DNA from: an uncultured Aquimarina sp.
GTDB lineage: Bacteria > Bacteroidota > Bacteroidia > Flavobacteriales > Flavobacteriaceae
Assembly (NCBI GenBank): GCA_947498705.1
Contig: CANMLW010000011.1
Coordinates: forward strand, 62,001-126,000
Length of the DNA stretch: 64,000 nt
Direction of reading: 5' to 3'
Shown here: positions 9,717 through 19,507 of the stretch, one piece after another
How the letters are laid out: every line of letters starts with the position of its first letter
How positions within the stretch are numbered: position 1 is the stretch's first letter
Position numbers and translations under genes: made by a program
The notes under the pieces: generated by a model
Told to the model about the DNA's origin: nothing
Databases searched by the model: none
The model's input: only the letters and a program-made list of their open reading frames with translations

Positions 9717-10220
9717 ATGCTATCACGTAAAAAAAAAGAACAATTTTCAGTTTTATATGACAGACATTATCGAAGGCTTTATAATTATGCATATAAAGTT
9801 CTTAGAGAAAAAGAAATAGCAGAAGAGCTAGTACAGGAATCTTTTATAAAATTATGGCAAAAAATCGATTCGATTAGCAAGGTAGAGAGATCTATAGAAT
9901 CTTATCTTATAACTGTTTTAAAGAATAAAATAATAGATCATCATCGTAAAAACAACACGAAAAACAAGCATCTAAATTTATACGCACTCAATCGAGATTC
10001 TCAACAAGAAATGAATCATGAGTGGGAATTGTCTGAACAAATTCAAAGCATCTATGCGTCCATGAATCAAAAGACACTTGAAATATTTAGATTATCAAGA
10101 GAACAAGGACTAAGCTATAAAGAGATCGCCTCTCAGAAAAATATTTCAATAAAAACGGTAGAACTGCACATATCAAAGGCATTGTCTATTTTTCGAGAGC
10201 AATTAAAAAATTATTTATAA
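9717..10220 (+). CDS. ECF RNA polymerase sigma factor, FecI-like
   Basis: A 167-residue sigma-70 family protein of the extracytoplasmic-function group. Region 2 (DRHYRRLYNYAYKVLREKEIA, about 14-34, continuing to ESFIKLWQKI) binds core polymerase and the -10 element. Region 4 (LSYKEIASQKNISIKTVELH, about 132-151) recognises the -35 element. It is followed 41-47 bases later by its FecR-type anti-sigma regulator and then by an STN-containing TonB receptor. This is the standard Bacteroidota arrangement in which ligand binding outside the cell releases the sigma factor to transcribe the receptor operon. Confidence 0.9.
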   Translation: MLSRKKKEQFSVLYDRHYRRLYNYAYKVLREKEIAEELVQESFIKLWQKIDSISKVERSIESYLITVLKNKIIDHHRKNNTKNKHLNLYALNRDSQQEMNHEWELSEQIQSIYASMNQKTLEIFRLSREQGLSYKEIASQKNISIKTVELHISKALSIFREQLKNYL

Positions 10221-10267
10221 TATAGGGTACACCCAATGATATTCGTCATATATACAAAATAGTGGTA

Positions 10268-11251
10268 ATGAAAAATAGTCAAATAACAGAAACCGATATT
10301 TGGGCATATGTTTCTAAACAGTCCGATCATGATGTTATAGAAAGAGTTGAGGAATGGATGCAATCAGACCATTATGATGATTCCCTTTTTAAGCAAATAG
10401 AAAGCACGTATCTTATTACCGGTAAAAACCCATACCAAAAACAAGAGCCTGTAGATACAAATCTGGCTAAACAGCGATTTTTTGACGCATTAGAAGATCA
10501 CGGGAATACTTCTTCTCAAAACAACAATTGGAAATCAATTCTTAAATACGCAGCTATATTTGCATTACTTTTTGTTTCTGCCACCTATATTTTCTACCTT
10601 AATAATGATACTGTCACCATACAAACTGCATATGGAGAACACAAACAAATAGATTTACCTGATGGATCTACTATATGGTTAAACTCTTCAAGTAAGTTAA
10701 CTTATGACAAAGATACCCCAAGAACTCTGTATCTGGAAGGAGAAGGTTTTTTTGAAGTCGCTAAAAATAAAGAAGTACCTTTTACAGTAGATACACCAGA
10801 TCATATTAGAGTAATGGCATTGGGTACAAGTTTTAATATAAAAGCATATCAAAAAAATAAATATACAGAAACAGTTCTATTAACCGGAAAAGTAGAAGTA
10901 TCGTCAGATACACATTTCAACAACAAGGTGACCATGATTCCTAACGATAAAGTTACCTTTTCTCAAAAAGACAAAAAAGTAGTTAAGGAAAAAGTAGATT
11001 TTATAGAAAATGTCGTAGGTTGGAAATCAGGTAAAATACAATTTAGAAATAAGTCTTTTACCGAGATTGCTGCAGATCTCTCTAACCAATATAACGTAAC
11101 AATACACTTTGAAAATGAAAAAGTATCAAACTATAAGTTTACAGGTACTTTTGATAAAGGTACTCCTATTTCTGAAATTTTAGAAGTACTTCAATTAACC
11201 AAATCCTTTACATACAAGACACCATCAAATAATGAGTTTATAATTCAATAA
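10268..11251 (+). CDS. FecR-family anti-sigma factor
   Basis: About 327 residues from the ATG at 10268 (an in-frame GTG at 10262 is the alternative). The cytosolic N-terminal part would hold the sigma factor. A single membrane segment (ILKYAAIFALLFVSATYIFY, about residues 88-107) follows. The periplasmic FecR domain (AYGEHKQIDLPDGSTIWLNS) and a DUF4974-like C-terminal domain (FRNKSFTEIAADLSNQYNV) complete it. The C-terminal part is expected to contact the STN domain of the receptor encoded next. Family membership is clear; the signal sensed is not. Confidence 0.92.
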   Translation: MKNSQITETDIWAYVSKQSDHDVIERVEEWMQSDHYDDSLFKQIESTYLITGKNPYQKQEPVDTNLAKQRFFDALEDHGNTSSQNNNWKSILKYAAIFALLFVSATYIFYLNNDTVTIQTAYGEHKQIDLPDGSTIWLNSSSKLTYDKDTPRTLYLEGEGFFEVAKNKEVPFTVDTPDHIRVMALGTSFNIKAYQKNKYTETVLLTGKVEVSSDTHFNNKVTMIPNDKVTFSQKDKKVVKEKVDFIENVVGWKSGKIQFRNKSFTEIAADLSNQYNVTIHFENEKVSNYKFTGTFDKGTPISEILEVLQLTKSFTYKTPSNNEFIIQ

Positions 11252-11254
11252 AAA

Positions 11255-11282
11255 ATGTGGAGAAACTGCCATTTCTCCACAT
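11255..11282. promoter_or_regulatory. Perfect 11-bp hairpin between fecR and the receptor gene
   Basis: Arms at 11255-11265 (ATGTGGAGAAA) and 11272-11282 pair perfectly around a 6-base loop. On the plus strand no T-run follows, so it is unlikely to be a complete terminator there. On the minus strand a T5 run would follow. It may act as an mRNA stability or processing element that sets different levels for the regulators and the receptor. Confidence 0.5.
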
Positions 11283-11365
11283 GGGTGCCTAATTAATACC
11301 AGATCAACAAAATCAGTACTAATTTTTTGAACTCTAAAAATATAAAATTATACCATTTTTTAGCA

Positions 11366-11377
11366 TAGACATGTCTA
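11366..11377. promoter_or_regulatory. 12-bp palindrome upstream of the STN receptor gene
   Basis: TAGACATGTCTA is a perfect palindrome ending 28 bases before the receptor ATG at 11405. Further outward symmetry (CATTTT on the left, AAAATG on the right) makes it look like an operator or a site within the promoter for the upstream sigma factor. Function is inferred from position only. Confidence 0.35.
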
Positions 11378-11404
11378 GAAAATGACAAAAAACTGGTTTT
11401 CTTA

Positions 11405-14089
11405 ATGAGGTTATCTCAAAAACATTATTATCATGTCGTATTGATAATATTCATAACAATTCCTGCTTTATCTCAAAGTACAATATCATTAAATGTAGAT
11501 AATGCTCCTTTATATACAATAATAAGAGATATTGAAGCACAAACATCTTACAACTTTATCTACAATAATGATGAGATTGATGAATATCAAAATTATAGTA
11601 TTGCTGTTTCTGAAGCAGAAATCGCTATAGTACTGTCCAATTTGTTTGATGACACTACTATTCGCTATCAATTAAAAAACAAACGTATTGTTTTATCTAA
11701 TAAAAATCGCTCTGCCCCTTCAACAGGAAACATAAAGCATTCTATTAATGGTATCATAAAAAATGCAATTACAGGAGAAACACTTATTGGCGCTAGTATT
11801 TTGGTAAAGGGTAAAAATTCGGGAGCGGTTTCTAATGAATATGGATACTATTCATTAACACTCCCGCAAAAAAAATATGTTTTACAGTTTTCGCATATTG
11901 GATTTGATTTACTAGAAATAGAAATCGACTTAACAGAAGCTCTTACTTTGGATATAGAACTCTATCCAGAAGTAAATACATTAGATGAAATTGTAATTAT
12001 TTCTTCTAAAAACAATGAACAAAAAAATCAAAACTTTCTTGGAGTAACCAACTTAAAACGTGAAGCTATTAAAAAATTACCATCTTTATTGGGAGAAGCA
12101 GATGTGACCAGAGTTTTTTTGACACAACCAGGGCTAAATACTGTTGGCGAAGGAGCCTCTGGATTTAATGTAAGAGGTGGAAATATTGATCAAAACTTAA
12201 TATTACTAGACGAGGCTCCCATCTATAATTCATCACATATATTTGGTTTTTTTTCAATTTTTAATACCGATGCTATTAAAGACATAAAGCTATATAAGGA
12301 AGGAATTCCATCACGATATGGAGGAAGAGCTTCTTCTGTAGTGGATGTTAGGCTTAGAGAAGGAAGCACAAAAGTCTGGCAGGTTGAAGGAGGAATAGGA
12401 ATGTTATTTTCTAGACTAACCATAGAAGGTCCTTTAAAAAAAGACAAAATAAGTTTTCTTGCTTCTGGAAGAAAATCATATTTCGGACTCTTATTACCTC
12501 TATTAAGTAACGAAGATTTTAAAAATTCGAAGCTAGATTTTGATGATTTAAGTGTTAAACTAAACTGGTCTATTAATAATAAAAATAAAATTTATGTTTC
12601 TGGTTACTTTGGATCTGACATAATGGAATTAAATTATGAAACTTTTTTTGACCCTCTCGACCCAACAAATCAAGAGGAAGAAGAAAGAGTTGGTCTAAAA
12701 TGGAGAAATACAACTGGTACCATACGATGGAATAACATCATATCAAATAACTTGTTTATGAATATTTCAGGTATATATAGTAAATATAACTATGAACTTT
12801 CATCTCAAAATATCCTGGGAGGTAGCTTTTTAAATTCCCTAGGATCTAATTATGATTGGAAATCTTCTATAGAAAACTGGATTATAAAACCTGATTTTAC
12901 CTGGTACCAAAATACCAATACCACAATTAGGTTTGGAGCACATAACACCTATCATAAATTTACACCAGGAAATGTAGAGGTTCACGAAGAAGGAAAAAAT
13001 AACTTTAGTTTGAATATTGAAAGAGGACTCGAAATTGCTCCGTATTTCGAATATGAAAAAAAATGGAAACACCTTTTGTTAAACGCCGGGCTTCGATACT
13101 CCTGGTTTGCAAATTTAGGTCCAAATAGTGTTCCTAATTATGCTTCGGATCTCCCAAAAACCGAAAACTCTATCACAGAAACCATAACGTATGCAAAGGG
13201 AAAAGTAATAAAAAATTATGCAGGTTTAGAACCTAGAGTATCCTTAAAATATGATTTTACTAAAAGACACACTTTAAAAATTGGGTATAACAGATTGTTA
13301 CAATATTTGCATTTAATTTCTAACACTACTGCTACACTACCTTATGATATCTGGAGACCATCTGGAAAACATATAGAACCCCTTATCGTCAACCAATTTT
13401 CCACAGGCTATAAGTTTACAACTAACAACAAAGCTTTTGATTTCTTAATAGAAAGCTATTACAAAACATTTAACAACCTACTAGAATATAAAAACGGAGC
13501 AGATTTATTTGTAAATAACAACTTGGAAACTCAACTATTACCAGCAAAAGGTTTTGCATATGGTACCGAATTTAGTATCTATAAAAATCAAGGAAAACTA
13601 ACAGGAAATATTAACTACACCTATTCTGTTGCCAAAAGAAAAACAACCAGCCCTTTTAGCTCTGAAAACCTTAATAATAGCACCTACTACCCTTCTAATT
13701 ATGACAAACCACACATTATTAATACCACAACAAGTTACAAACTAGGAAAAAAATGGGATGTCACCCTCTTTTTCACCTATCAAACAGGTAGACCAATTAC
13801 TGTTCCCACAGGAAAAATATTTGTAGGCAATATTCCATTTCTCACCTATTCTAACAGAAACCAACACAGGCTTCCAGAAACTCACAGAATGGATCTTTCA
13901 TTTTCTTACACTCCCAATAGAAAAGACAAAAAATGGCAAAACAGCTGGTCTTTTGGTATTTATAATATTTATGGCAGGAAAAACACATTTTCACAATACA
14001 ACAGTTTTAACGATGGGGAGTTTAAAACATTTAGGTTTTCTACAATTGGAGCACCGATTCCATTTTTTACCTATAATTTCAAATTTTAG
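11405..14089 (+). CDS. TonB-dependent receptor with STN signalling domain (FecA/SusC-like)
   Basis: An 894-residue outer-membrane receptor. Order of parts: signal peptide (to about residue 23), secretin/TonB N-terminal STN domain (about 24-100, including NFIYNNDEIDEY), a carboxypeptidase-regulatory-like domain (about 113-200, INGIIKNAITGETLIGASI), a TonB plug (about 215-330, with GFNVRGGNIDQNLILLDE) and a long beta-barrel ending in YNFKF. The aromatic last residue is typical of outer-membrane beta-barrels. The STN domain matches the upstream FecI/FecR pair, so the receptor should both import a ligand and signal its own induction. The DUF4249 lipoprotein gene starts 2 bases after its stop. Ligand unknown. 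Confidence 0.9.
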   Translation: MRLSQKHYYHVVLIIFITIPALSQSTISLNVDNAPLYTIIRDIEAQTSYNFIYNNDEIDEYQNYSIAVSEAEIAIVLSNLFDDTTIRYQLKNKRIVLSNKNRSAPSTGNIKHSINGIIKNAITGETLIGASILVKGKNSGAVSNEYGYYSLTLPQKKYVLQFSHIGFDLLEIEIDLTEALTLDIELYPEVNTLDEIVIISSKNNEQKNQNFLGVTNLKREAIKKLPSLLGEADVTRVFLTQPGLNTVGEGASGFNVRGGNIDQNLILLDEAPIYNSSHIFGFFSIFNTDAIKDIKLYKEGIPSRYGGRASSVVDVRLREGSTKVWQVEGGIGMLFSRLTIEGPLKKDKISFLASGRKSYFGLLLPLLSNEDFKNSKLDFDDLSVKLNWSINNKNKIYVSGYFGSDIMELNYETFFDPLDPTNQEEEERVGLKWRNTTGTIRWNNIISNNLFMNISGIYSKYNYELSSQNILGGSFLNSLGSNYDWKSSIENWIIKPDFTWYQNTNTTIRFGAHNTYHKFTPGNVEVHEEGKNNFSLNIERGLEIAPYFEYEKKWKHLLLNAGLRYSWFANLGPNSVPNYASDLPKTENSITETITYAKGKVIKNYAGLEPRVSLKYDFTKRHTLKIGYNRLLQYLHLISNTTATLPYDIWRPSGKHIEPLIVNQFSTGYKFTTNNKAFDFLIESYYKTFNNLLEYKNGADLFVNNNLETQLLPAKGFAYGTEFSIYKNQGKLTGNINYTYSVAKRKTTSPFSSENLNNSTYYPSNYDKPHIINTTTSYKLGKKWDVTLFFTYQTGRPITVPTGKIFVGNIPFLTYSNRNQHRLPETHRMDLSFSYTPNRKDKKWQNSWSFGIYNIYGRKNTFSQYNSFNDGEFKTFRFSTIGAPIPFFTYNFKF

Positions 14090-14091
14090 TT

Positions 14092-14973
14092 ATGAAAAAA
14101 ATATTTTTTTTAAATACATTTCTGCTACTGTGCTCTGGTTTACTTATGAACTGTACCAGAGAAGTTACTTCTGAGGTTGAGTTTGTACCCCAGATATTTA
14201 TTACAGGAGGCGTAAATGCCGTAGAAAAGAAGGCAACACTTCGTATCCAGAGATCCGTTCCTATAGATAGTAACACACCTGATTTCGTTACCAACGCCAA
14301 AGTAACTTTATACACAAAAGATAAAAATGGAAATACTTCTGTAGTAACTAATAATTTTAGTGAATCAAATGGAGCATACGAGAGTATTGATATAATTGAT
14401 CCAATTGTAGGAAATCAATATTGGATAGAGGTTTCTATCCCTAACGAAGATTCTTTTAAATCTATACCAGAAACACTTAAAGAAATAGTCCCTATCAAAA
14501 GTATAGAAATCGTTAATAACATTCCTCGTGTTATCTTTGATGATGTAGAAAATGAACGTAATTTTTATTACCTAAGTATCGTCTATTTTATAGATTTCAA
14601 CCCTATCGATAGTGACGAAATTGTAATAAATGATATTCTTTTTGACGGAAACAAAGATACATTTCTAGAACCCGAAACAAATAAAGCTTTTGACATTTTA
14701 TTGGTACAACTTACCCATGTAAATGCCAACACCTATCAATACCTAACCAATGTAGATACATTACGAGAGTTTAGAAATGTAAATATTGAAGGAGAAAATC
14801 CTGGTGAATTATTTTCTACTCCTCCTGTTAACGTAACTGGCAATATGATAAACGCCACCAAAAGCCAAACTGCCCTTGGTAATTTTGCTGCTATCAACTA
14901 TGATACTTCGATTTTCACAATTGAAATTGCTGCTAATAAAATCATGGTATTATCAAAAAAACAAGCCCCCTAA
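14092..14973 (+). CDS. DUF4249 lipoprotein, partner of the STN receptor
   Basis: A 293-residue lipoprotein. The signal peptide ends in a lipobox (GLLMNC) with Cys at about residue 21. The rest is predicted beta-rich and matches the DUF4249 family, which in Bacteroidota is encoded directly after STN/carboxypeptidase-like TonB receptors and is thought to act as an outer-membrane accessory, comparable in position to SusD. It is translationally close to the receptor (2-base gap). No acidic lipoprotein export signal follows the Cys, so it may face the periplasm. Molecular function is unknown. Confidence 0.8.
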   Translation: MKKIFFLNTFLLLCSGLLMNCTREVTSEVEFVPQIFITGGVNAVEKKATLRIQRSVPIDSNTPDFVTNAKVTLYTKDKNGNTSVVTNNFSESNGAYESIDIIDPIVGNQYWIEVSIPNEDSFKSIPETLKEIVPIKSIEIVNNIPRVIFDDVENERNFYYLSIVYFIDFNPIDSDEIVINDILFDGNKDTFLEPETNKAFDILLVQLTHVNANTYQYLTNVDTLREFRNVNIEGENPGELFSTPPVNVTGNMINATKSQTALGNFAAINYDTSIFTIEIAANKIMVLSKKQAP

Positions 14974-15029
14974 GAATCACCATTAGAGAGCTTATCAAAC
15001 TTCAAAATAAATCAAAAAACAGTGGTTAC

Positions 15030-17435
15030 CTAAAACTGAAATCGATATCCAAAATCAGGAAAGAATCCTATTTGATCTACCTGATCGATTTGGTTTGTTA
15101 AACGGTTATATCGACGGGTAAAAACATTCTCGTTATTTGTTAAATTCTGAAGGTCTATGTAAAATTGATGTGAGTGTTTTTTTGTCTTACTATTAATTTT
15201 ATATCCAACTTTTACATCCCATCTAAAATAATCATCCTGTTGTTCACTAAAAGCGATATCCTCTCTTAAAACTTCGAATCCAGCCGCCTGAGATGCTTCA
15301 AGATTAATAGGAGTAAAATATTTGCCGCCAGACACTGTTAGCTTGGTATCAAAAAACAACACATCTTTCTTTGACTTTCCGATAGTAAATTCTTTTCCTG
15401 CTAACATATTTACTACATATCCATTATTAAATGGGGTATTACGCTCTATCCCGTCACTTCCCTCATATTTACTCTCGAATAATGAGGTGGTTAGCAATCC
15501 ATAATATCCATCGCTAAAAAACTTCTCCAACGTTAACTCAATTCCCTGGTTAAATCCCGTTCCTTCATTAACCAATGACACTCGATCATTTCCGAATCCA
15601 AAATCTGCTCCTTCTGTCAGAGAAGAATAACTGGAAGAAAACGACTCTACAGCTGCATTATCAATATCCTGGTAATACACTTCTACCTTTCCTCTCCAAC
15701 CTTTACTTATTCTTACATCATACCCTAAAACGTAGTGATTACTTCTCACAAAATCCAAATCTCTATTAGTCTGAACGGACTCTCCGTTAATTTCTTCATT
15801 CAAAAACAATAATGGTAAAGAAATAGGCTGATGGTGCAATCCATATCCAAAACTAAAACGGTGTGCATTACCTACTTTATATGTAAGTCCCGCTCTGGGT
15901 TCTAGCACAAACTGCTCATTCAAAGAACTATATTGACCGTGTACCCCTGCATTTAGTGTTAATTTTTCTGTTAGTCTAAACTGCCCTTGTATATAAGGTT
16001 GTACAATGTTTAAACTTTCATCTATATCGATAAAAGTATAAAGATCAGGATCTCCGTCACCATCATTATCAGATTGTTCATCCCTATCTCTTAGTACAGA
16101 TTCTACGTTAAATCTTTCTACCAAAACTCCTGTTCGTATAGTACTTTTGCTACTTAATTTAGAATTAAAAAGTGTCGAAAATGTTAAACGGTCTTCTACA
16201 TTATCTATTTCTGTATAATTAAGCATACGTTCCTGGGGGGTATCCTTATCGATAAAACGATCTGTTTTAAATTCATTACCCGTAAACGATCCCGTAACAA
16301 TTGTTCTAAGAAAAGAAGAAGAACCGATATTAATTTGATGTTTCAGCCCAAGAACTCCAAAACCAGAATCGGCATACGAGTTTTCATCTTCTGCAGCAAA
16401 CAAATCATCTTCGTCTATATCATCTCCTAAGAATTCTATATCAGAAGAACCATTGATTCCAAATAAAGAAAAACTACCCAGTTTACCCTTTCCAAAATCT
16501 ATATTATACGAGATATCATAGTAATTAGGAGTAGCCGATGTACCTCCTGCACCTGATCCCAATAAACCAATTAATGAATATCTTCCTGCCACCAGAAAAG
16601 AGCCTTTATTTTTTCCAAGTGGCCCTTCTGCCATTGCTTCTACACCACTAAATGTGCCTACTTGTGCAGAAAATTCATAATCATCCTTGTTTCCTTTTCT
16701 AAACCCTAAATCAAACACCCCTCCAAGTGCATTACCATATTCTGACGGGAATGCAGAGGTTATAAAATCAGAATTTTTTAACAGATTTGGATTCAGTGCT
16801 GACACCGGGCTTCCTGTGGTTCCGGCGGTAGAGAAATGATTTGGACTAGGAATAGGAACCCCTTCTAGTCTCCATAATAACCCTACAGGAGAATTACCTC
16901 GTACCACAATATCATTTCTACTATCATCAGGTGCCGAAACTCCGGCAAAATTTGCTGCCAAACGGCCAACATCACTTCTTCCTCCCGAAAATCGAGTTAC
17001 TTCTTCTACCCCAAATTGCCTTGCTGATACAGAAGTAAGTTTATTAATTGCCTCTGCTTTACTAGTTTTTGAAGTAATAATTATTTCATCCAGTTGACCA
17101 AAGGATTCGATAAGCGCAACATTAACAACAGCATCTTTACCAGAGGTAACCACAATATTGGGTAATGTTATCGACTCAAACCCAATAAAACTTACTCGTA
17201 TAGCACGACGCCCTACTGGTACATTGCTTAATGTAAAATAACCATCGATATCGGTAATTACTCCTTTTGCCTGTTCTGTTTCTAACAATTCTATAGTTGC
17301 GCCTACAAGAGGAGTTTCTGATTGCTTATCTATTACCAATCCTTTAATTACTCCATTTTGGGCATTTATTACAAAGCCAAATAAAAGCGTAAATATTAAT
17401 GCTACATTTTTCATAATACGATTATTGATTTTCAT
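15030..17435 (-). CDS. TonB-dependent receptor with carboxypeptidase-like domain, no STN
   Basis: About 801 residues from the ATG at 17435; a second ATG at 17414 gives a tighter signal peptide (MKNVALIFTLLFGFVINAQ). A carboxypeptidase-regulatory-like domain (VIKGLVIDKQSETPLVGATI) is followed by a plug (about residues 125-240, with DIVVRGNSPVGLLWRLEGVP) and a beta-barrel ending in aromatic FRFQF. It lacks an STN domain, so it is not of the FecA signalling type. It is divergent from the LytS/LytTR pair with about 245 bases between, which suggests control by that pair. Substrate unknown. Confidence 0.88.
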   Translation of the reverse strand: MKINNRIMKNVALIFTLLFGFVINAQNGVIKGLVIDKQSETPLVGATIELLETEQAKGVITDIDGYFTLSNVPVGRRAIRVSFIGFESITLPNIVVTSGKDAVVNVALIESFGQLDEIIITSKTSKAEAINKLTSVSARQFGVEEVTRFSGGRSDVGRLAANFAGVSAPDDSRNDIVVRGNSPVGLLWRLEGVPIPSPNHFSTAGTTGSPVSALNPNLLKNSDFITSAFPSEYGNALGGVFDLGFRKGNKDDYEFSAQVGTFSGVEAMAEGPLGKNKGSFLVAGRYSLIGLLGSGAGGTSATPNYYDISYNIDFGKGKLGSFSLFGINGSSDIEFLGDDIDEDDLFAAEDENSYADSGFGVLGLKHQINIGSSSFLRTIVTGSFTGNEFKTDRFIDKDTPQERMLNYTEIDNVEDRLTFSTLFNSKLSSKSTIRTGVLVERFNVESVLRDRDEQSDNDGDGDPDLYTFIDIDESLNIVQPYIQGQFRLTEKLTLNAGVHGQYSSLNEQFVLEPRAGLTYKVGNAHRFSFGYGLHHQPISLPLLFLNEEINGESVQTNRDLDFVRSNHYVLGYDVRISKGWRGKVEVYYQDIDNAAVESFSSSYSSLTEGADFGFGNDRVSLVNEGTGFNQGIELTLEKFFSDGYYGLLTTSLFESKYEGSDGIERNTPFNNGYVVNMLAGKEFTIGKSKKDVLFFDTKLTVSGGKYFTPINLEASQAAGFEVLREDIAFSEQQDDYFRWDVKVGYKINSKTKKHSHQFYIDLQNLTNNENVFTRRYNRLTNQIDQVDQIGFFPDFGYRFQF

Positions 17436-17680
17436 CAAATCTGTAATTTATTTTCGCATATGAAAAAAGAAAATTCATGAATTGGTATTTAAACCTTTAA
17501 AGTGTCAAAAAACCACTTAAATAACATAAAATTATATTAACTATATCATTTACAAGCCAACGAATATTTATTGCAATTCAGCTTCTAATTTGACAATTGA
17601 AAAGTATCCTAAGTCATATTTGCACAAGAGTTACGTATATTTACTCATATTGCTTACAACAGCATTATTATATACTATAT

Positions 17681-18739
17681 ATGATATCAAAAGCTACTAT
17701 AAAAAAAATTGTATTTTGTTTTCTTATCACTAACGTGGTTTACTTTCTTGTGAAATCTACGATTCATGAAACTGAAAGCATATTTGAATTTGATGGTGAA
17801 AGTACATTCTACTACATTACAGCCTTCTTTCTTTTTATAACAGCTTTAGAAACTAACAATTGGTTGATTAAAAAAGAAACTAAGTCTAATCCTGGTAAAA
17901 GTTTGGATCTGAATAATGGACTTAAAATCATTGCTATTAATATGGCTATTTTAATTCCTATAACGGCATTCACTTATTATTTAGGAATTTTTCTTGACGA
18001 AGAACCTTCTTGGTTGTCATTTCGTGTAGATTTTCTACGAGCAATGTTATTAGGGTTTGCTGTTATTGTTTTTAATCTTTTTTATTATTCTTTACAACAG
18101 AAAAAAGAAATGGACAATGCTATGGATAGACTTAAAAAAGAAGTAATGACTTCTAAATACAAGTCTTTAAAGAATCAAATCAGCCCACATTTTCTATTTA
18201 ACAGTTTAAATACACTTACCTCTCTCATGTATGAGGATCGTGATTTAGCTTCGGATTTTGTTTCTCGACTTGCAACATGTTACAGATATATTCTAGATAA
18301 TCGTGAAGAAGATCTGGTAAGTCTTGAAAAAGAATTAAACTTTTTGGATTCGTTTATATTTATGATGAATATTAGACATGAAGGAGCTTTGAGCATTACT
18401 ACACATATTTCTATTGACCCAAAAGAATACTTAATCCCAACATTATCCTTACAAATGCTTGTAGAAAACGCACTTAAGCACAATTATTATTCTAAAGAAA
18501 AACCATTAGAAATTAGTGTCATTTCTATTGAAGAAAAAAGTATTACCATTCAAAACAATCTAAGAATAAGAGAACAGAAAGAAGAATCAACCAAATTAGG
18601 ACTTAAAAATATTAGAAACAGGTATTCCTTTTATACAAATCAAGAAATTAATGTGGAAACAAAAAATGAGCATTTTAAAGTTACCATCCCTTTATTACCT
18701 AAAAACATAAAAGAAGTTAGTATAATAAAAGTTTCGTAA
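17681..18739 (+). CDS. LytS-type sensor histidine kinase
   Basis: About 352 residues from the ATG at 17681 (the frame also opens at a TTG at 17597). Four membrane segments fill the first 135 residues, followed by a short coiled coil. The His_kinase domain carries the phospho-accepting His in NQISPHFLFNSLNTL (about residue 170) and the N-box LQMLVENALKH (Asn about 263). The family phosphorylates LytTR response regulators. The cognate regulator begins 2 bases after the stop. No separate sensor domain is present, so sensing probably uses the membrane part. Confidence 0.93.
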   Translation: MISKATIKKIVFCFLITNVVYFLVKSTIHETESIFEFDGESTFYYITAFFLFITALETNNWLIKKETKSNPGKSLDLNNGLKIIAINMAILIPITAFTYYLGIFLDEEPSWLSFRVDFLRAMLLGFAVIVFNLFYYSLQQKKEMDNAMDRLKKEVMTSKYKSLKNQISPHFLFNSLNTLTSLMYEDRDLASDFVSRLATCYRYILDNREEDLVSLEKELNFLDSFIFMMNIRHEGALSITTHISIDPKEYLIPTLSLQMLVENALKHNYYSKEKPLEISVISIEEKSITIQNNLRIREQKEESTKLGLKNIRNRYSFYTNQEINVETKNEHFKVTIPLLPKNIKEVSIIKVS

Positions 18740-18741
18740 AA

Positions 18742-19500
18742 ATGACCGCTGTAATTGTTGAAGATGAAAGTATAGCCTCTAGGCGTTTAGCTAATCTCAT
18801 AGAAGAACTGGCTCCCGAAATAGAAATAACCGCTCAGATTACCTCTGTAGAAAGCGGAGTGAGCTGGTTTAAAAACAACCCGCAACCTGATTTAATATTT
18901 CTAGACATTCAATTAAATGATGGATATGGATTCGATATCATAGATTCATTAGAAGATCACCCTCCTATTATTTTTACCACTGCCTACAATGAATATGCTA
19001 TACGAGGTTTTAAATACAATGGATTAGATTATTTACTAAAACCAATCGATAAAAAAGATTTAGAAAATGCATTGACCAAATATCGAAAAAACAACATTAA
19101 TAGTAGCAAATCATTAAATGAAGATAAATTTGAGCATATTAAAGGCCTGTTTACAAAAGAATACAAAAGACGGTTTATGATAAAAATCGGTAATCAGTTT
19201 AACACGTTTGATGTAGATAGTATTGCCTATTTTAAATCTCATGAAGGTAGTATTTTTCTGCACTCACATTCTGGCAAACATTATCCAATAGAATATACCA
19301 TAGATCAATTAGAAGATATTCTTAACCCAGTTCATTTTTTTAGGATTAACAGAAAGTTTATGGTTTCGGTACATGCTGTAACAGAAATCCATAGTTATTT
19401 TAATAGCAGGCTATTGCTAAAATTAAAACCAATGGATGACGAACAAATTATTGTTTCAAGAGAACGTACTTCTAATTTTAAAAAATGGTTGGACCTATAA
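18742..19500 (+). CDS. LytTR-family response regulator
   Basis: A 252-residue DNA-binding regulator with a receiver domain (1-120, phospho-acceptor Asp55 in IFLDIQL, conserved Lys in LLKPID) and a C-terminal LytTR DNA-binding domain (about 145-250, IAYFKSHEGS and FFRINRKFMV). It forms an operon with the LytS-like kinase (2-base gap) and a DUF2306 membrane protein (7-base gap). Likely targets are its own operon and the divergent TonB receptor, by position. Confidence 0.94.
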   Translation: MTAVIVEDESIASRRLANLIEELAPEIEITAQITSVESGVSWFKNNPQPDLIFLDIQLNDGYGFDIIDSLEDHPPIIFTTAYNEYAIRGFKYNGLDYLLKPIDKKDLENALTKYRKNNINSSKSLNEDKFEHIKGLFTKEYKRRFMIKIGNQFNTFDVDSIAYFKSHEGSIFLHSHSGKHYPIEYTIDQLEDILNPVHFFRINRKFMVSVHAVTEIHSYFNSRLLLKLKPMDDEQIIVSRERTSNFKKWLDL

Positions 19501-19507
19501 TTATAAA

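Noticed and set aside
19436..19507. N-terminal extension of the DUF2306 protein
   Set aside because: It overlaps the end of the LytTR gene in another frame. The ATG at 19508 gives a proper membrane N-terminus.
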